Assembly (NCBI RefSeq): GCF_905147045.1
Contig: NC_065895.1
Span: forward strand, 6,081,001 to 6,145,000
Length of the DNA stretch: 64,000 bases
Direction of reading: 5' to 3'
From: Nymphalis io
Taxonomy: Eukaryota > Arthropoda > Insecta > Lepidoptera > Nymphalidae
Shown here: in pieces, positions 34,149-46,952 of the stretch
Position numbering within the stretch: the first letter of the stretch is position 1
Layout: each line of letters begins with the position of its first letter
Notes under the pieces: model-generated
The model's database searches: none
What the model was told of the DNA's origin: nothing
Seen by the model: only the letters and a program-made list of their open reading frames with translations
Made by a program: the position numbers and the translations under genes

Positions 34149-36666
34149 CAAATTAAATATACCTACGTATACATCAATTTTAAATAATTCATCTTAAAGT
34201 CCTAAACAATAACACAAAATTATATCAGTTTCCATTCACAACTTAAATTAGTTACAGAACATTTTTGAACATTTGTCACCATCGCGGTATGACAGTTTTC
34301 ATAAAATGTACGATTCATTATAATATTTACAATATTTTATTCATACATACTAATAATATAAACTAACTCATGGCTACATTAAAGTATTTATTATATTTAT
34401 TATATATTTAATAGATTTACACTGATGATTTTATAATGTATATATTTGTTATACGCTAACAAGACATTCTACCGTTTAATAACAAATACTTAGTATTATT
34501 GCGTACTTAGTATTAATAAATAAATATTATTCACATAAATAAAACATGATAATAATAGAAACATATTTATTTTTTATTAATTTTACCTATGAGCTACGAT
34601 GTCGCATCTGCATTTTGTTATAAGCTTGGAGAAGACAATCAGAAAAAACCTATCTTTAAATAGAAATACACAAATAATTTTCTGTATTTAAATGCGGTAT
34701 AAAATTCCTTGTGTTTTATTTATTTTATCGTCATAGTTAGTTCAATTTCTTTATTCAAACGACAGTATTTTCGTTTTTTAGTTCGTTGCTGTGCGAGCAA
34801 CTAATAACAAAGAGTAAAAAAACATCTCAATTGGGACGTTTTTGAGTTTTTTAATTTGCTCGCGCTAGTAACATAGATTCTTCTTTTTACATGTATAATA
34901 TCATTGGCTTGTCACAGGAATTTATTTTTTGAGCCTGAAAATAATATTTGTGTCTGTCTGGTAGCGTATTATCACGTCGACACATGTGCATTCATGGATT
35001 AAAATAATGTGGTTTGGGTGGTTCAGCTGTTGGATTATATTTGCATATATACGACCCATTGAAAAAAATAGTTTGTGAACTAAAAATTTAAAATTCAAAG
35101 AATTCAATTGAGATATTTTTTATTACTTTAAATTTTTATACTCGTTTTCAATACATTATATATTTATAATCACACGTGAATTATAAAAACTCATGAAAGT
35201 AATTTAAAAATTGATCAATATTAAATAAAAAACCTTTATAGAAGAGATATAACTATAAATTAAAACAAAAATTTTAATTTGATATTATAAAAATAGTTAT
35301 ATTCTGTAAAAAAAATATGGTTTACATATTAGAAAACTTCTGCAAATATCCATATATAAGTCAGAATTTAATGTTTCTATATTTATTAATATATTATTCC
35401 TTACCACTAAAGATGAGATGAATAAAATTACTAAAACATATTTAAGACATGAAAATTTAATTGCTTAAATTGTAACACGCCAACTTCTACTTAGTTTTAC
35501 ATATTCTACGTTCTAAGCTATCACGGCTCATTAACTCATTATAATACGTAATATCGTCTAAATATTTTCTCATTAATACTAAGCCGAAGCGGGTCGTTAA
35601 TCATAGATATATACTTAACGAGCTAAGGAAGCTCGTCAAGACACATAAACATTTATAACCAATAAACAACGCTCTGTGCTTTGCTCCAGTATGTCCTTAG
35701 TGCATGAAAGCTACCAAATCAGATTAAGTAACCTTATATACTATATATAGGTTTATTAATGCTTATAATATTGTCAGAGGTCATAGAATATTAACTCTGA
35801 TTGTTGGTAAATAAGTTTTAATTACTAAGATGTTTGTGGATACTAAGTAACACACGTCCATTTACTAGCTAGTTTATTCAAGAGAGACAGTTGTCACAAC
35901 CTGAATAACATAACAAAGAGTCTTTATCCATAGCAACACAAATGACATATATCACAATTACGTGTTCCGCTGTAATATAGATCTTAAAAGGACCAAATAA
36001 CAGCAACCCCATTAAGCTTTTAGGGGTGAAAAGTTGGTTTTAATTTTACTTAATAGCTCTTAGTGTGAGTATTCACATAAATGTGCTACGGGGATGACCT
36101 TACCTGGATAAAGCAAAATTTTAGCGAGTTGAAATTGAAACTATTTTTCGTAGATTGTTTATTACTCGTAACGTTTATGTGCGAGTATTGTGATTCTTTT
36201 AAACGGTTTCCTGGATTTACATTAATTTCTGTATGATAATTACATGCTTGGAACGGTACAAATAGTACTTTTAATGGTTACAAATCGATAAACGAAAGAA
36301 AAGAAAAATAAATCTACTATATTTTGGTCTCTATTTCGATGACGACTCATTTCTCAAATGATTTACACGCAGTGACGTCTATTATGATTAAAGCGCCAGT
36401 TTTATAAAACAATTTAAAGTGAAGTTGTTCCTTCCATGAAAAAGTTGCCGCCTCATTGTAGCTGTGAACAAATAAAATGAAGATATCTCGACTATTATCT
36501 CTTTTGATGAAACTATTTTTTTTATTTTATCGATCGAATGAATAATAATTTTACGTAATATTATTTCATCATAGTAAATATAAATTTTTTGCCTTTTGTC
36601 TGTTTGTGCACAAACTATGCGAAAAACTGGAACAATTAATGTTTTTAATATAAATAAATTCAAAAT

Positions 36667-36695
36667 CTCGAGCAATTTACAGTAAATTGCTCGAG
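36667..36695. repeat. Perfect hairpin, 14-bp arms, 1-nt centre
   Basis: CTCGAGCAATTTAC (36667-36680) is mirrored exactly at 36682-36695 around a single A. In practice it is a near-perfect palindrome that would extrude only as a cruciform. Confidence 0.9.
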
Positions 36696-36754
36696 TTATA
36701 TGTATTCATTAAAAAACATTTAAATATCTGATGAATACATGTTATGTATAACGT

Positions 36755-36845
36755 CCTCCAGACCGATTTCATTCAGGAATATCTCAAGAGAGATTAGTCA
36801 ACTGCGCAGGACATGCTATAGTGCACAAATGTGTGCATAAACACA
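36755..36845 (-). repeat. SINE A 3' fragment
   Basis: CCTCCAGACCGATTTC, AGAGAGATTAGTCAACTGCG and CAGGACATGCTATAGTGCAC match the start of the 60241 copy, which is the 3' end of the element on the minus strand. The tRNA head is absent. Confidence 0.65.
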
Positions 36846-36866
36846 GGTGCACACATATGTGCATAT

Positions 36867-36873
36867 GTATATA

Positions 36874-36926
<53 letters not shown>
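36867..36926. repeat. (TA)n microsatellite, interrupted
   Basis: Alternating TA with two G interruptions near its start, following directly on the SINE A fragment's CATATGTGCATATG segment. Confidence 0.9.
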
Positions 36927-36928
<2 letters not shown>

Positions 36929-37789
36929 CAAAGTCAGTGGATACATATAGAGATTTATTAAGTGTGAAGTAAACTTAACAATATTGTTTATGTATACATA
37001 AGGTAATATAAAGAAGTTATTACAATATATGTTGTTCCACTAAAACATAAAAGAGATTATATTACGTTGGTCCTACCCTTTTTCGAGCAAATATCATATA
37101 CAAAGACAGTTTCAGTGTTCGATAGTGTCAAACTTTTCTAATATCGCTAAGAGGTTGACTACAGCTTTATAGCCATGTATCATTTAACTTTAGATATATA
37201 ATCTGTATGCGTATAAAATAAGAAGAGAAGTTATAACATTTAAATAAATTAGAGCATTTACTTCTATAATTAATTATTTTTAAGCCACTTCATTGATTAG
37301 CCCAGACAAACAGATAGAAAGACAAACAAGAATTTTAAAGATGATTGTTTTGGTTTTGGTATCTCGCAAATAGTCATATTAAATTTAAAAGAGGCAGTTA
37401 TTTCGAAACACAACTACTAACTTTAATTTTTTCGATTTGTATAGATTTTAATATACTCAGATTAAATAAAACTATTTAACTCACTGAAAACATTAATAAT
37501 CGCTTCACCTCTTTCTAAAGGACTGGCATATTCCGTTTGGGACTAAAATTACTCTGGAGTACGCAACATAAAACTTTTTATGTGAGAACAGTCCTCGCTT
37601 AAATCAATGCCAATCATGTTGAATAATTGTCTTTATGTATACATATATATGTACCTATTTCACCTCTTTAGGGGTGGAATTTCCAAAACTCCTTTATATG
37701 TGTGTGTCTTTATCATAAAATGCATCAACTGTCAAAATTGCAAGTCTTTAATCCCTGTGATTTAGGCTCTGCCTTGTTGAGTCAATCAG

Positions 37790-38068
37790 GACAAGTAATT
37801 ATATATATAATAATATCCTGGGACATTCTTCACGTACGGCCATTTGATCCCAAGCTAAGCAGAGCTTGTACTATGGAAACCAGATAACTGATATACTAAA
37901 TATACTACTTTTCTTTTGTAAATACATATTTATAAAGATAATTACACCCAGACTCAGGACAAACAGACATGTTCATGCACACAAATGTCTGTCCTGTGTG
38001 GGAATCGAACCCACACACACACCTTCGGCGTGAAAGGCAAGTATCTTCCAACCACGCCAACCGGCTCA
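37790..38068 (-). mobile_element. SINE E copy (tRNA-derived)
   Basis: On the minus strand the head is GAGCCGGTTGGCGTGGTTGG with an A-box-like TGGCGTGGTTGG. A perfect B box GGTTCGATTCCCACACAGG follows about 50 nt later, then GACAGACATTTGTGTGCATG. The body includes (plus strand) CTGGGACATTCTTCACGTAC, GGCCATTTGATCCCAAGCTA and CTTGTACTATGGAAACCAGA. The tRNA-like segment is intact enough for RNA polymerase III promoter function but has a non-tRNA extension, so it is a SINE, not a tRNA gene. The low-coordinate 3' end is uncertain. Confidence 0.75.
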
Positions 38069-39244
38069 AATATATAGATCAAATTTGATATATTATTATA
38101 ACTATTAAATATCATAAAGAAGTAACTTCGAATATTATCAGAACTTAACGTCACTATATTTCATTCCGGCCTTTGCACTTAATTAACTCCCTTGATTAAA
38201 TGTCACCCCAAGCCTATAACGGTATCTGTCTGCTTGAATTAACTTCCAATTTTTTAGCGATAAGGACATTAAGAAAACTGAATTTCCTAAAGAGCTCAAA
38301 GCTGTGTATGAGTAAATATACAGCTAAAAAAATATATTTTTTAACATCTCAGAGTTTTGATCTGTGTTTAAAGTGCTAAGTTATTTATATAAAATTGTAT
38401 ATATTTGTATTTGTTGATGTGGTAAGTGAGAGACAGAATGCGTAACGATTTAATTGCCTTTAAATAATCCCTTCTCAGCTTACTTTCTCGATAGAATTAG
38501 AACAATAGTTTCTGTGGCTTTACTCAAATGTTGAGATTAGGAGAACCTCGGGACTGAGATAAAATTGGCGAAGTTTTGTAGGTCACGTTTAATGTCAATG
38601 TTTTAGTTTAATTGCATATCTCATTATAAACATATAACTATCTCTTCTATAAGAGTGGATTCGAAACAAAGCCAGCTTTATTAGATAAAGCCCGTTTTGA
38701 AATTGTATTTATAAGTGGAATTGTCATTTGGAATTTATCTTATCGACAACATTTTTATCTTTTATATAGTCGGAACAGATAGCAATTAGGCATATTCAGG
38801 ATTATCGCAGGCTATCGCAAGTACCTCAACGCTTTAGCTTTATCAGGCAAAAACCCATTATTGAGGCAGATTGAACGAGGGAAACATGAGATGGTCATTT
38901 GGAAACTTACATCTAAAACAAAAGCTAATCTTGGTAAACAATACAATCATTTAAATCATATCATTCTCTTTTGATGCATTTGTTATTTTAATTATTTGCT
39001 ATAATAATAAATACTTCTAGAAATTTTGTGACCATTCATAAAGAATATACAATATCGTCTCGCTTACTCTACGAAAAACTATAAATCATAACACATTGCT
39101 ATGTTTTATATTTCACAAGTTTTGCTTATAACTTACAAATAATATAATAATAAATAGAAAGGCAAGTGTCGGATAATAATCTTCCACGTGTATATACCAA
39201 CACATGTATACACTACACCACATATATAACCGCAATGAATCAGC

Positions 39245-39345
39245 GTTGATGAATAAACTCCAAACGATCTCCTCAAAAGGAAGGAGGCCTTAACCCAACG
39301 GTGGGTCATTTACAGGCTGTACTTTAAGTGATTACACAAGTACGT
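39245..39345 (+). repeat. SINE C 3' fragment
   Basis: AATAAACTCCAAACGATCTC, CTCAAAAGGAAGGAGGCCTT, and CCCAACGGTGGGTCATTTAC then AGGCTGTACTTTAA are the forward version of the SINE C core and tail. Diverged, without head. Confidence 0.6.
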
Positions 39346-40067
39346 GGGAAAGGATCAACATATTTTCCTCACAATATTTTTTTTTATTAATTTTAAAGCT
39401 TGTTTTGGTTATAATGTAAGGAATGTATAAATAAAAGTATGTTATTGTAGGTACGTATAAAGCAGCACTCCGATTTTTTTATTGACTTTGTTTCTTTGTT
39501 TTGTAAGATTGTCTGGAAGAGACCGCTACTTATCGATAAGACAAACTTATGTTATATAAATTGTACAGTTTATATCTCCGTGTTGTATATTATAAAATAT
39601 TATTTAATAATATTCTTTTAAATAATAATATAAAATCTGAAAATTTAGAAAACTAACGTGAATTAGAAAATAAATTTCACATATAAATAAGTTCTAGTGA
39701 TTAATTAATATTTCTCTAGAATACTCTGCATCGTATTATCAGATTTTGAATGTAATAATTTAACTGAATATAAGCGTTTACGTTTGTAAAATCTAAAATT
39801 ATGATTGACCTACTTCAGATAAGTAAGTTCATTTTAAGTTAAAAAATTCAAACTCAAAGTCAATAAACGGGCATTACTAACGTCTGAAATAATACTATAC
39901 TTATATATTTAACTTCGACATCGAAATTTAACATTTATCAAATATATATAAAAACTGCTTAGACTGATTCCAGTATAGTTTTAGCTTAATCCGGTTTGTA
40001 AGAAGTTTAAATATATTAAATATTAGAATAGTGTTCTCTTTTAGTCGTCTATGTAAAATTAGTACAA

Positions 40068-40345
40068 AAGTAAAGTAACAGCCTGTTAAGTTCCCATTAA
40101 TGGCTAAAGGCTGACAAGGTGCCCCAAAAGACGGCTTGAACCTTATTCTAGCATTCTGCTTAAGAACCGGTTGGTGGACGCACGTTTGACAGAATATTAA
40201 TTATCCAACACGTACTTCCTAACGATGTTTTCCTTTAAAGCTAAGCCTTAAACGAATAAGAAATAATAATAATTAAATACATGGAATCAGTGCTTGCCAG
40301 ATTTGAAACCGCCCACTTCGGTTAAGATTCTAGTTACTGGACTGA
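40068..40345 (-). mobile_element. SINE C copy (degenerate, nearly full length)
   Basis: Plus-strand blocks: AAAGTAAAGTAACAGCCTGT (tail), TTAATGGCTAAAGGCTGACA, CTTGAACCTTATTCTAGCAT, GGTTGGTGGACGCACGTTTG, CTTCCTAACGATGTTTTCCT, and the head region GTGCTTGCCAGATTTGAAAC then CGGTTAAGATTCTAGTTACT. Order and spacing match the family. Many substitutions indicate age. Confidence 0.7.
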
Positions 40346-41119
40346 ATAACAAAAAAAAAGTTAATTAATAATTCACGTAAATATTATTTTTAGGTGTCTG
40401 TTTCCCTATTCTAATATTGTAAAACGTAAAAACACACACATATCGTATATATGTATATGCGAGTAGTTCAAAACATTTTTATCTAAAATAGTAATCAGTA
40501 AGCTTGCATATGCGTACGGCTTTTCATCTTTATTATTATTCTTCGACACTTTATTGCACTGCAGTATTACTAAATTTTTTTCGCTCTATGAAAGTATTCA
40601 GGCACTAAATAATATTCTATAATTCAGATAACCTAACAAGTTGGCTAGAACTTCGACAATTTATTATGAATGGGAGAAAAAAATATGACTTAAGATATTA
40701 AATTTTTCAAAGTTTTGTCGCTGTTTGGCAAAGTACAACTTATAAGCAGATTTAAATTATGACGAAGTTTCATTCGAAGTTTTTTTCGAATTATAAGCAC
40801 TAGGGACTCACAACGCAAGTCTAACGAAAGTAAAACGATAAAATATAGTATGAATTATTTGACTTTTATATATGAAGATTAATTGTAGTCATGAGACATT
40901 TGTATTTAGGTCATGACTTTACGTGAAAATTTATATAAAAAATTACCGTCGATGGCATCTATGTAATATATAAATTCCGTCATCATGCGACACTGACTAA
41001 CTGAATTTTGGCAAAACTTTGGTATAAATATTTAAAGCGTCTATTTACTGCCCTTGCCTACACTTTCAATTTATTCGAAGAACGTAAATCGACCAGAAAA
41101 TGTTGCAGACTTATCTCTC

Positions 41120-41285
41120 ATATATATATGTACTATATTTGCTGAAGACCCTTAGGTCCTGGGTTTGTAAACTATATCGGGTAAATAAAAGTAATTACGT
41201 TTCTTGTCAATAAATTCTTTACCCGGAATTAAGAAGTTAATATTGTTTTACTGTCACGCCTCGGGAAGTTTAATACTTAGTGTAC
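41120..41285 (+). repeat. SINE A copy (highly degenerate)
   Basis: CCCTTAGGTCCTGGGTTTGT, then CGGGTAAATAAAAGTAATTA, AATTCTTTACCCGGAATTAA and ACTGTCACGCCTCGGGAAGT follow the same order as SINE A (B box, GGTCGGG..AATAAA, CAGCCCGGAGTC, CCGTGCCTCGGAAAG). Confidence 0.45.
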
Positions 41286-41999
41286 AAGATTATATTTAAA
41301 ATAATTTTCTACATTCTATCAGTTCTAACTTCTAATATTACTTGTGAGTAGCCATTTGAGTTTATACCTGACCGTCTTCTAACCTTGTTAGCTCGCAACC
41401 CTTACTCACAATGTATTTACAATGTATAAGCTATGATGTCCATATCATTGCCGTTAAGAATCTAATTGGATTTTCTACAAAGATACATAAAATAGGTATA
41501 ATAAAGATATTACATTTTTATTCTTAAATTGTAAGATATTTTCTGTCATAGCAATAAATTTCTATGTGGTAACATTTGGTTCTCTACTACAAACAGTATT
41601 CATAATTTTATATATGACAAGCTACCCGCTCTCACTTCGCAGGATGAAAATAATCTGTTTTTTTTATATGTAGCTTAAATTACAATTAACCTAGTAAAAT
41701 GATGATATACTATGATTTTGCAGTAATTCTTCTACAAAAATATCACAACCTGTAAGTTACATTCAGAGTTATCGCTTAATGACAAAAATGTAAATAAATC
41801 TGATAGACATTGAAGACTTCTGATCTCAAATTCAACAGTAACCTATATTTTGTTTATAAATATAAATTAATCCTAAAATATTATAAGATATTCCAAAGGT
41901 ATCTATAGTTACTTTTTAATTACAATACAATTAACATTTTTCATATTTACTTTTTTAGTTTGACTTCATTTTTATAAACAGAAAAAGCTTAATTAATAC

Positions 42000-42262
42000 A
42001 GTAACACAGTAACAGCCTGTTAATGTCCCACTGCTGGGCTAAAGCCTCCTCTTCCTTTTGAGAAAAAAAAGGAGAAAAAGGAGAAGGTTTGGAGCTTATT
42101 CCACCACGCTGCTCCAATGCGTTTTTTTCCTTCACCGTTAAGCACGAGATGAATTATAAACACAAATTAAGCACATGAAAATTCAGTGGTGCTTGCCCGG
42201 GTTTGAGCCCACGATCATCGGTTAAGATTCATGCGTTCTTACCACGAGGCCATCTCGGCTTA
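42000..42262 (-). mobile_element. SINE C copy with intact tRNA-like head
   Basis: On the minus strand it starts GCCGAGATGGCCTCGTGGTA (A-box region), has the B-box GGGCTCAAACCCGGGC, GTGCTTAATTTGTGTTTATA, the GGAGCAGCGTGGTGGAATAA core, CAGCAGTGGGACATTAACAG and a GTTACTG tail. Compared with the 2862 copy about 65-75 bp are missing between CTCCAATGCG and TTTTCCTTCACC, an internal deletion. This copy defines the 5' head of the family. Confidence 0.85.
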
Positions 42263-45200
42263 ATTAATTAACACGTGGTTTATTTGATGAGCGTACGAGA
42301 TAAATAATAGTTGCTGTAGTATGATGCAAATCAAAAAACTTAATACTATATAATGTGTAATTATATAAAAGCGATATGTAAGTAATATTATTACACTTGT
42401 GTTATTGTTGATTCATTTAAAACTCATACGAAGAGAACTCCTTTAGAAAAGTTCTTTTCTTGTAAAGATTTAGCTCCTTATAAATTCAAGCTGTGAGTTT
42501 TAATGAAAATATATTTTATACACATGCAAAACGTTAAATGTTATTTGTTCATGCTATTTTAATTATTAGTTAGCATCAACCGTCGCATTGTGATGAGGTG
42601 TCAAAATTTAACACTTGGGCTTTCTTATAAAATCTGATGCAATTTATCTATGAGTAAGTATATATTTATACATAACCTTGCCCAACAATTTATTGAACCT
42701 ATTGGCATATATTCATACATAATTATTTACGCAAAACTATTGCTTAATTGTTGGATTTATTCTTGTCTTGTTTGCGTTTATCGGTTAATTTTAGGCGTAA
42801 GAAAAGAAAAACTCATCTCATGGTTGTCATGAGACGCTTTGACAATAACATAAACAAACGGAGTGACTACATACTCTTTGGTTGTTAATGCACTTTTATT
42901 ACAAATATATCTTACATAAAATGAATTGTAACTCTATACACAAACAACTATTTTCGCTGAGTTACAAACATTTTTATCAAATTATATAGGTATCATTTAA
43001 CAAAAAAAAAAGGTGGCAGAATCATGTTTTGTCACCATTTATCTAATTAAATATATATTATAAATTTAATTCTTTGACGAGTTTATTGAATTTGTTTACC
43101 TACCTACAGGACGTTACACGTTGCATACATAATCATCACATTTGTTATATTTATAACAGTTTAGTTACAGGATGGTAAATATTAACCTTTCATTCGAATT
43201 CAATTTGTATTGATATCTGTATATCTGTGTTACAAAAAACATAAGTCTACATTATATTAGTCGATTAAGTTAAAAAAATAATTATAGCCTGTCAAGAGTC
43301 ATACCTCCTTCGAGAACTTTTACATTTTTAAAATCGGCGTTGAGTACCGCTTACCGCAGCTTATATTTTCTTAATCTTTTATCCAATAATTAATTATCAT
43401 GATCACAAAGTTTCTATAACCATTTTATTCATAGTGTTATTCTCATTGTAGAAAGTTCATAAAGCTTGAATTTATAAAAATCACAAGTCAGACGAAAGCT
43501 TGCAATAGTGTTCATTATTCATTAACTCCAAATTACTTAATATTTGAACTAGCTGTGAGAAACAAAATGTTAATTTTTGAGAAAGTAACTAAGCGACCAA
43601 ATTAAAACTGTAACAAGCGACATAAATAACTAAAAGATATTAAAAAATATATATAATTTTGCTCTCGCACACTTTCTATATCTCTCATAAAGAAGGCGTA
43701 GTTTAATAGAAAAACTGGATGGCATGCATATAAGCAAAAGTTTTCAATATGATGAAGCACTATCTGTTCGCATCAGTGTTCGTGACCTTGTGTCGCAAAT
43801 ACATACTTATATACTTTTACATGCGTGCGTGTAAAAAATATTGTATAGTACTGAAACCTATTTACTCTACATTTGCATAATATTATATATAAACCTAATT
43901 AAATTTAAGGGATCAAGAATTGTTATTTATAATTATATATACATATATAGATAAGCTAAATAATAGCTAAACCAATCAAAACGTGGCCAATCGAACTTAT
44001 TGGGTTTAAAAATGTTGTGTAAAAAAACCTTCATTAAATTTATTTTATTTTTGACAATTTTGTTTTTTTTTTGTATAAATTATGACAAAAGCCCTACTGT
44101 TACCCAACCTCGCAATAAAGAATTCAAATTAAAAGCTAATTGCTTTGATGCTTTATTTATTTAATATTATATTTAGAATTTTTATTAAGAACAGACATCG
44201 AAATTAATAAAAAATCCCTTTCTTACATTTTAATCAAATATTACAAAAATAAATGAAATGAATATTAATCTGTTTATTATTTGATGGTGATATTTTAAGG
44301 TTGTACTGTTTAATAAAAAAAATTAAAAATAAAACAGCTCCTACTTACAAAATATTATATTCCTTAAGAATGAAAAATTACACATTATTCTTTAAAATGA
44401 TAATTACATTTCAATTAAAAGTGCGTATTTAAATAAACAACAAATGTACAAATCACCTCGAAATTTATACATATCATGTGCACATTGATCAAATATACCA
44501 TTTAATGTAGACAAGGGTAGGCGAGGTCCTACCATAATAATTTCTGCAAAATCTGAAATACATAATGTATCACATCATAGCCCACGTCTATATTTCTCTG
44601 ACATCTGAATAATTAACAATGCTCTTACATCTCTTATTAAAGGACCCTTTAATCTTAAATATATTCTATATATCTTCACGACTTAAAGTCTTAACTACTG
44701 TACCGAACATTAAAAAAAATTGCATACACATTGTCAGGGGTTACAGAACGGGCTTAGGTGCTCTATACCTAAAACCTCCCCTCTTCAAAAGCGGACAAAG
44801 CCGCAATTGGCAACAAATATTTAATAAAAATGTCAACCCTAGATAGTGATAGAGTTATAATATATAAAATAGTATACGATGATAAAAAAAATCAATGAAA
44901 AATAAAATTCAAGAGCAATAACAAAAGGAATAATGGCATTATTTAATTAAGATATTAGAGTACTCCCCGTGGCATAAGCACATTATACTTTATCGTACCT
45001 TGTAAGTAAGAAACCCGTACCTTACCCTGTGACTTTATGGCGCATATTCCCTAGGTAAATTAGAGTGACCTAAGTGCCGCCTTATTACGAATATATTTAT
45101 ATATAGGCTTTCATCATTCATTTCACTGTCATTAAAAGCCAGATTCTTTAGAACGAGCTCGGTTCTTCTCTTATTGTGTCAAGGTCAAGGAGACAGAGTG

Positions 45201-46335
45201 ACAGTCCATTAGGGAGTCCGAATAGTGATTTGTTATATATGTTATATTTTTAATTGTATATGAGAATAATGTTTGATATTTTATTGAAAACTTGTATTCC
45301 ATTTTAATTTTATCCCTTTCAGTTAATTTTTGAGCCTACTAAACTATTTAATAATTAATTCTATAACTTAATAACATTTTTAATTTATATAATAGTATAT
45401 AAGAACCACATTCTTTCACGAGATTTATTTTAAAGATATAAAGTTGATTGATCCCTCTTTTGGTATATGTATATAAATTTATCTGAGACTATATACTAGC
45501 ATTTTTCTTTAACACTCTTGATACAACGGTTGTCGGAAATAAGATGAATGATGCTAGGAATTTATATAAACCTATAAAAGTTGTTAAGCTAATCACCATT
45601 AGCTAAACAATTTTGTGTCATCTTTTTCGGATAAGATTTCGAATTCGAATTTTGAATCAATAATCATCTGTTAAGAAAGAGAGAGATAAGTAAGTAAACA
45701 GTTGCTAAGCAACGTTTATAAGAAAGGATATAAGGTATATATCATAAAATATACATTCTACATACGCTTCTACATAGCGAACAATGTAAGCAGTTGCAAA
45801 AACCAACCAGCATCTGCTTGAAGAGAATGTAAAAGTTTGTTGTGCTTAGAGTGTGTACATAAGAGAAAATAATTAATAATGCTTCGTAAGTTCTAATTTT
45901 GTTTCGATAAGCTCTTAAAACTTTCAAAGCTACTGGTATTGAAGCTTCTTACACCTCTTAATGATAACAAAATACCTTTAGAACTTTATCTCCAACAATG
46001 GTGCAACTAAATCTTAGCAACTAAGTTATTAAAATATAATGCAGTTATGTCGTTCATTTGTATAATATTGCCAATTTCAAATGATTTGACCTAAGATATG
46101 TACTTTATTTTTAGTTTTTTTTATTAATTCGTATTTATTGTACATAATAATAAAAAACCCCAGCAGGCTTTGTTCTTCATGTGTGTGTAAATATCAACTG
46201 TCATGGCGTTCACTTGAACGGTATAATTATTGCTGATATGCTATTAAAAGCCATATAGTGGCGAGTTACATACAAAAAGCTGATATAATAAAAACCATTT
46301 TCATGAAAAAATAGATATACATATATGCCAACTTT

Positions 46336-46564
46336 GACATGTGACGAGGAGGGATGAAAAGAATGTTATTAGGAGGGTGTTGAGTATGAATGTTGGTGGA
46401 TATAAGGGACGGGGTGACCGAAGAAAGTCTGAGTGGATTGCTTAAGAAAGCATATGTGTATGAAAGGGGTAAAGTACTGAGATGACGAGTGACAGAGAGA
46501 AGCGGGAGGAAAATACATTTGTGCTAACCCCACGTAGTGGCATAAGGATAAGAAGAAGAAGAAG
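46336..46564 (+). mobile_element. 5'-truncated LINE tail with 13-bp TSD
   Basis: ATATGCCAACTTT at 46323-46335 and 46565-46577 bracket a 229-bp insert ending in an (AAG)n tail. Translation gives ..GTG*PKKV*VDCLRKHMCMKG and later REAGGKYICANPT, recognisable as the extreme C-terminus of LINE proteins with the pattern GRPKKRWxDCxxxDMxxKGV..ReWKkkt..ADPT, here with Arg and Trp codons turned to TGA. It is a dead fragment. Confidence 0.75.
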
Positions 46565-46691
46565 ATATGCCAACTTTCATGGTAATCGGTCAAATGGTGT
46601 CGAATTCTATTAATCTCAAACGGATCATCACATCAACAACATATATTTTTTATTAAAAGATTACTTCCTTTGAATTTCTTATCCATAAGTT

Positions 46692-46790
46692 GTTCACCAA
46701 CCCGCATTAGAGCAGCGTGGTGGACTCCTTCTCACCAAAAAAAAAGGCCTTAGTCCAGCAGTGGGACATTTACAAGCTCGTATTTTCAAT
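46692..46790 (+). repeat. SINE C 3' fragment
   Basis: TTCACCAACCCGCATTAGAG, CAGCGTGGTGGACTCCTTCT, AAAGGCCTTAGTCCAGCAGT, and GGGACATTTACAAGCTCGTA. The sequence is the forward core of family C. Confidence 0.75.
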
Positions 46791-46914
46791 TTTAGTAATT
46801 CAACGATTTACATAATCGTATAAGAGATGAGTTAACAATAATTACTCAATTAAATGTCAAAGTCTGAACTAAATTCCAATATTATATTCTATAAGTATAT
46901 TTAATATTATTAAT

Positions 46915-46917
<3 letters not shown>

Positions 46918-46949
<32 letters not shown>
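46918..46949. repeat. (AT)n microsatellite
   Basis: About 32 bp alternating AT, followed by imperfect TATATACAT units to about 47005. Confidence 0.9.

Positions 46950-46952
<3 letters not shown>

Larger units (their letters stand above)
34165..37700. other. AT-rich non-coding stretch
   Basis: No exon-like frame. It contains a perfect hairpin (36667-36695), a SINE A tail fragment (36755-36845) and a TA microsatellite (36867-36926). Confidence 0.45.
38069..46322. other. AT-rich non-coding stretch with degenerate SINEs
   Basis: No host exon recognised. SINE fragments lie at 39245-39345, 40068-40345, 41120-41285 and 42000-42262, and a Helitron-like tail at about 44740-44810 (AAAACCTCCCCTCTTCAAAA then GCGGACAAAGCCGC). 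The remainder is A/T-rich with frames under 80 codons. Confidence 0.45.

Noticed and set aside
37960..38066. tRNA gene with a good B box on the minus strand
   Set aside because: It is followed by a non-tRNA body typical of SINE E and lacks a convincing cloverleaf with paired acceptor ends, so it is called a tRNA-derived SINE.
46369..46593. 74-codon minus-strand frame
   Set aside because: It lies opposite the TSD-bounded LINE tail, whose degraded coding sense is on the plus strand.
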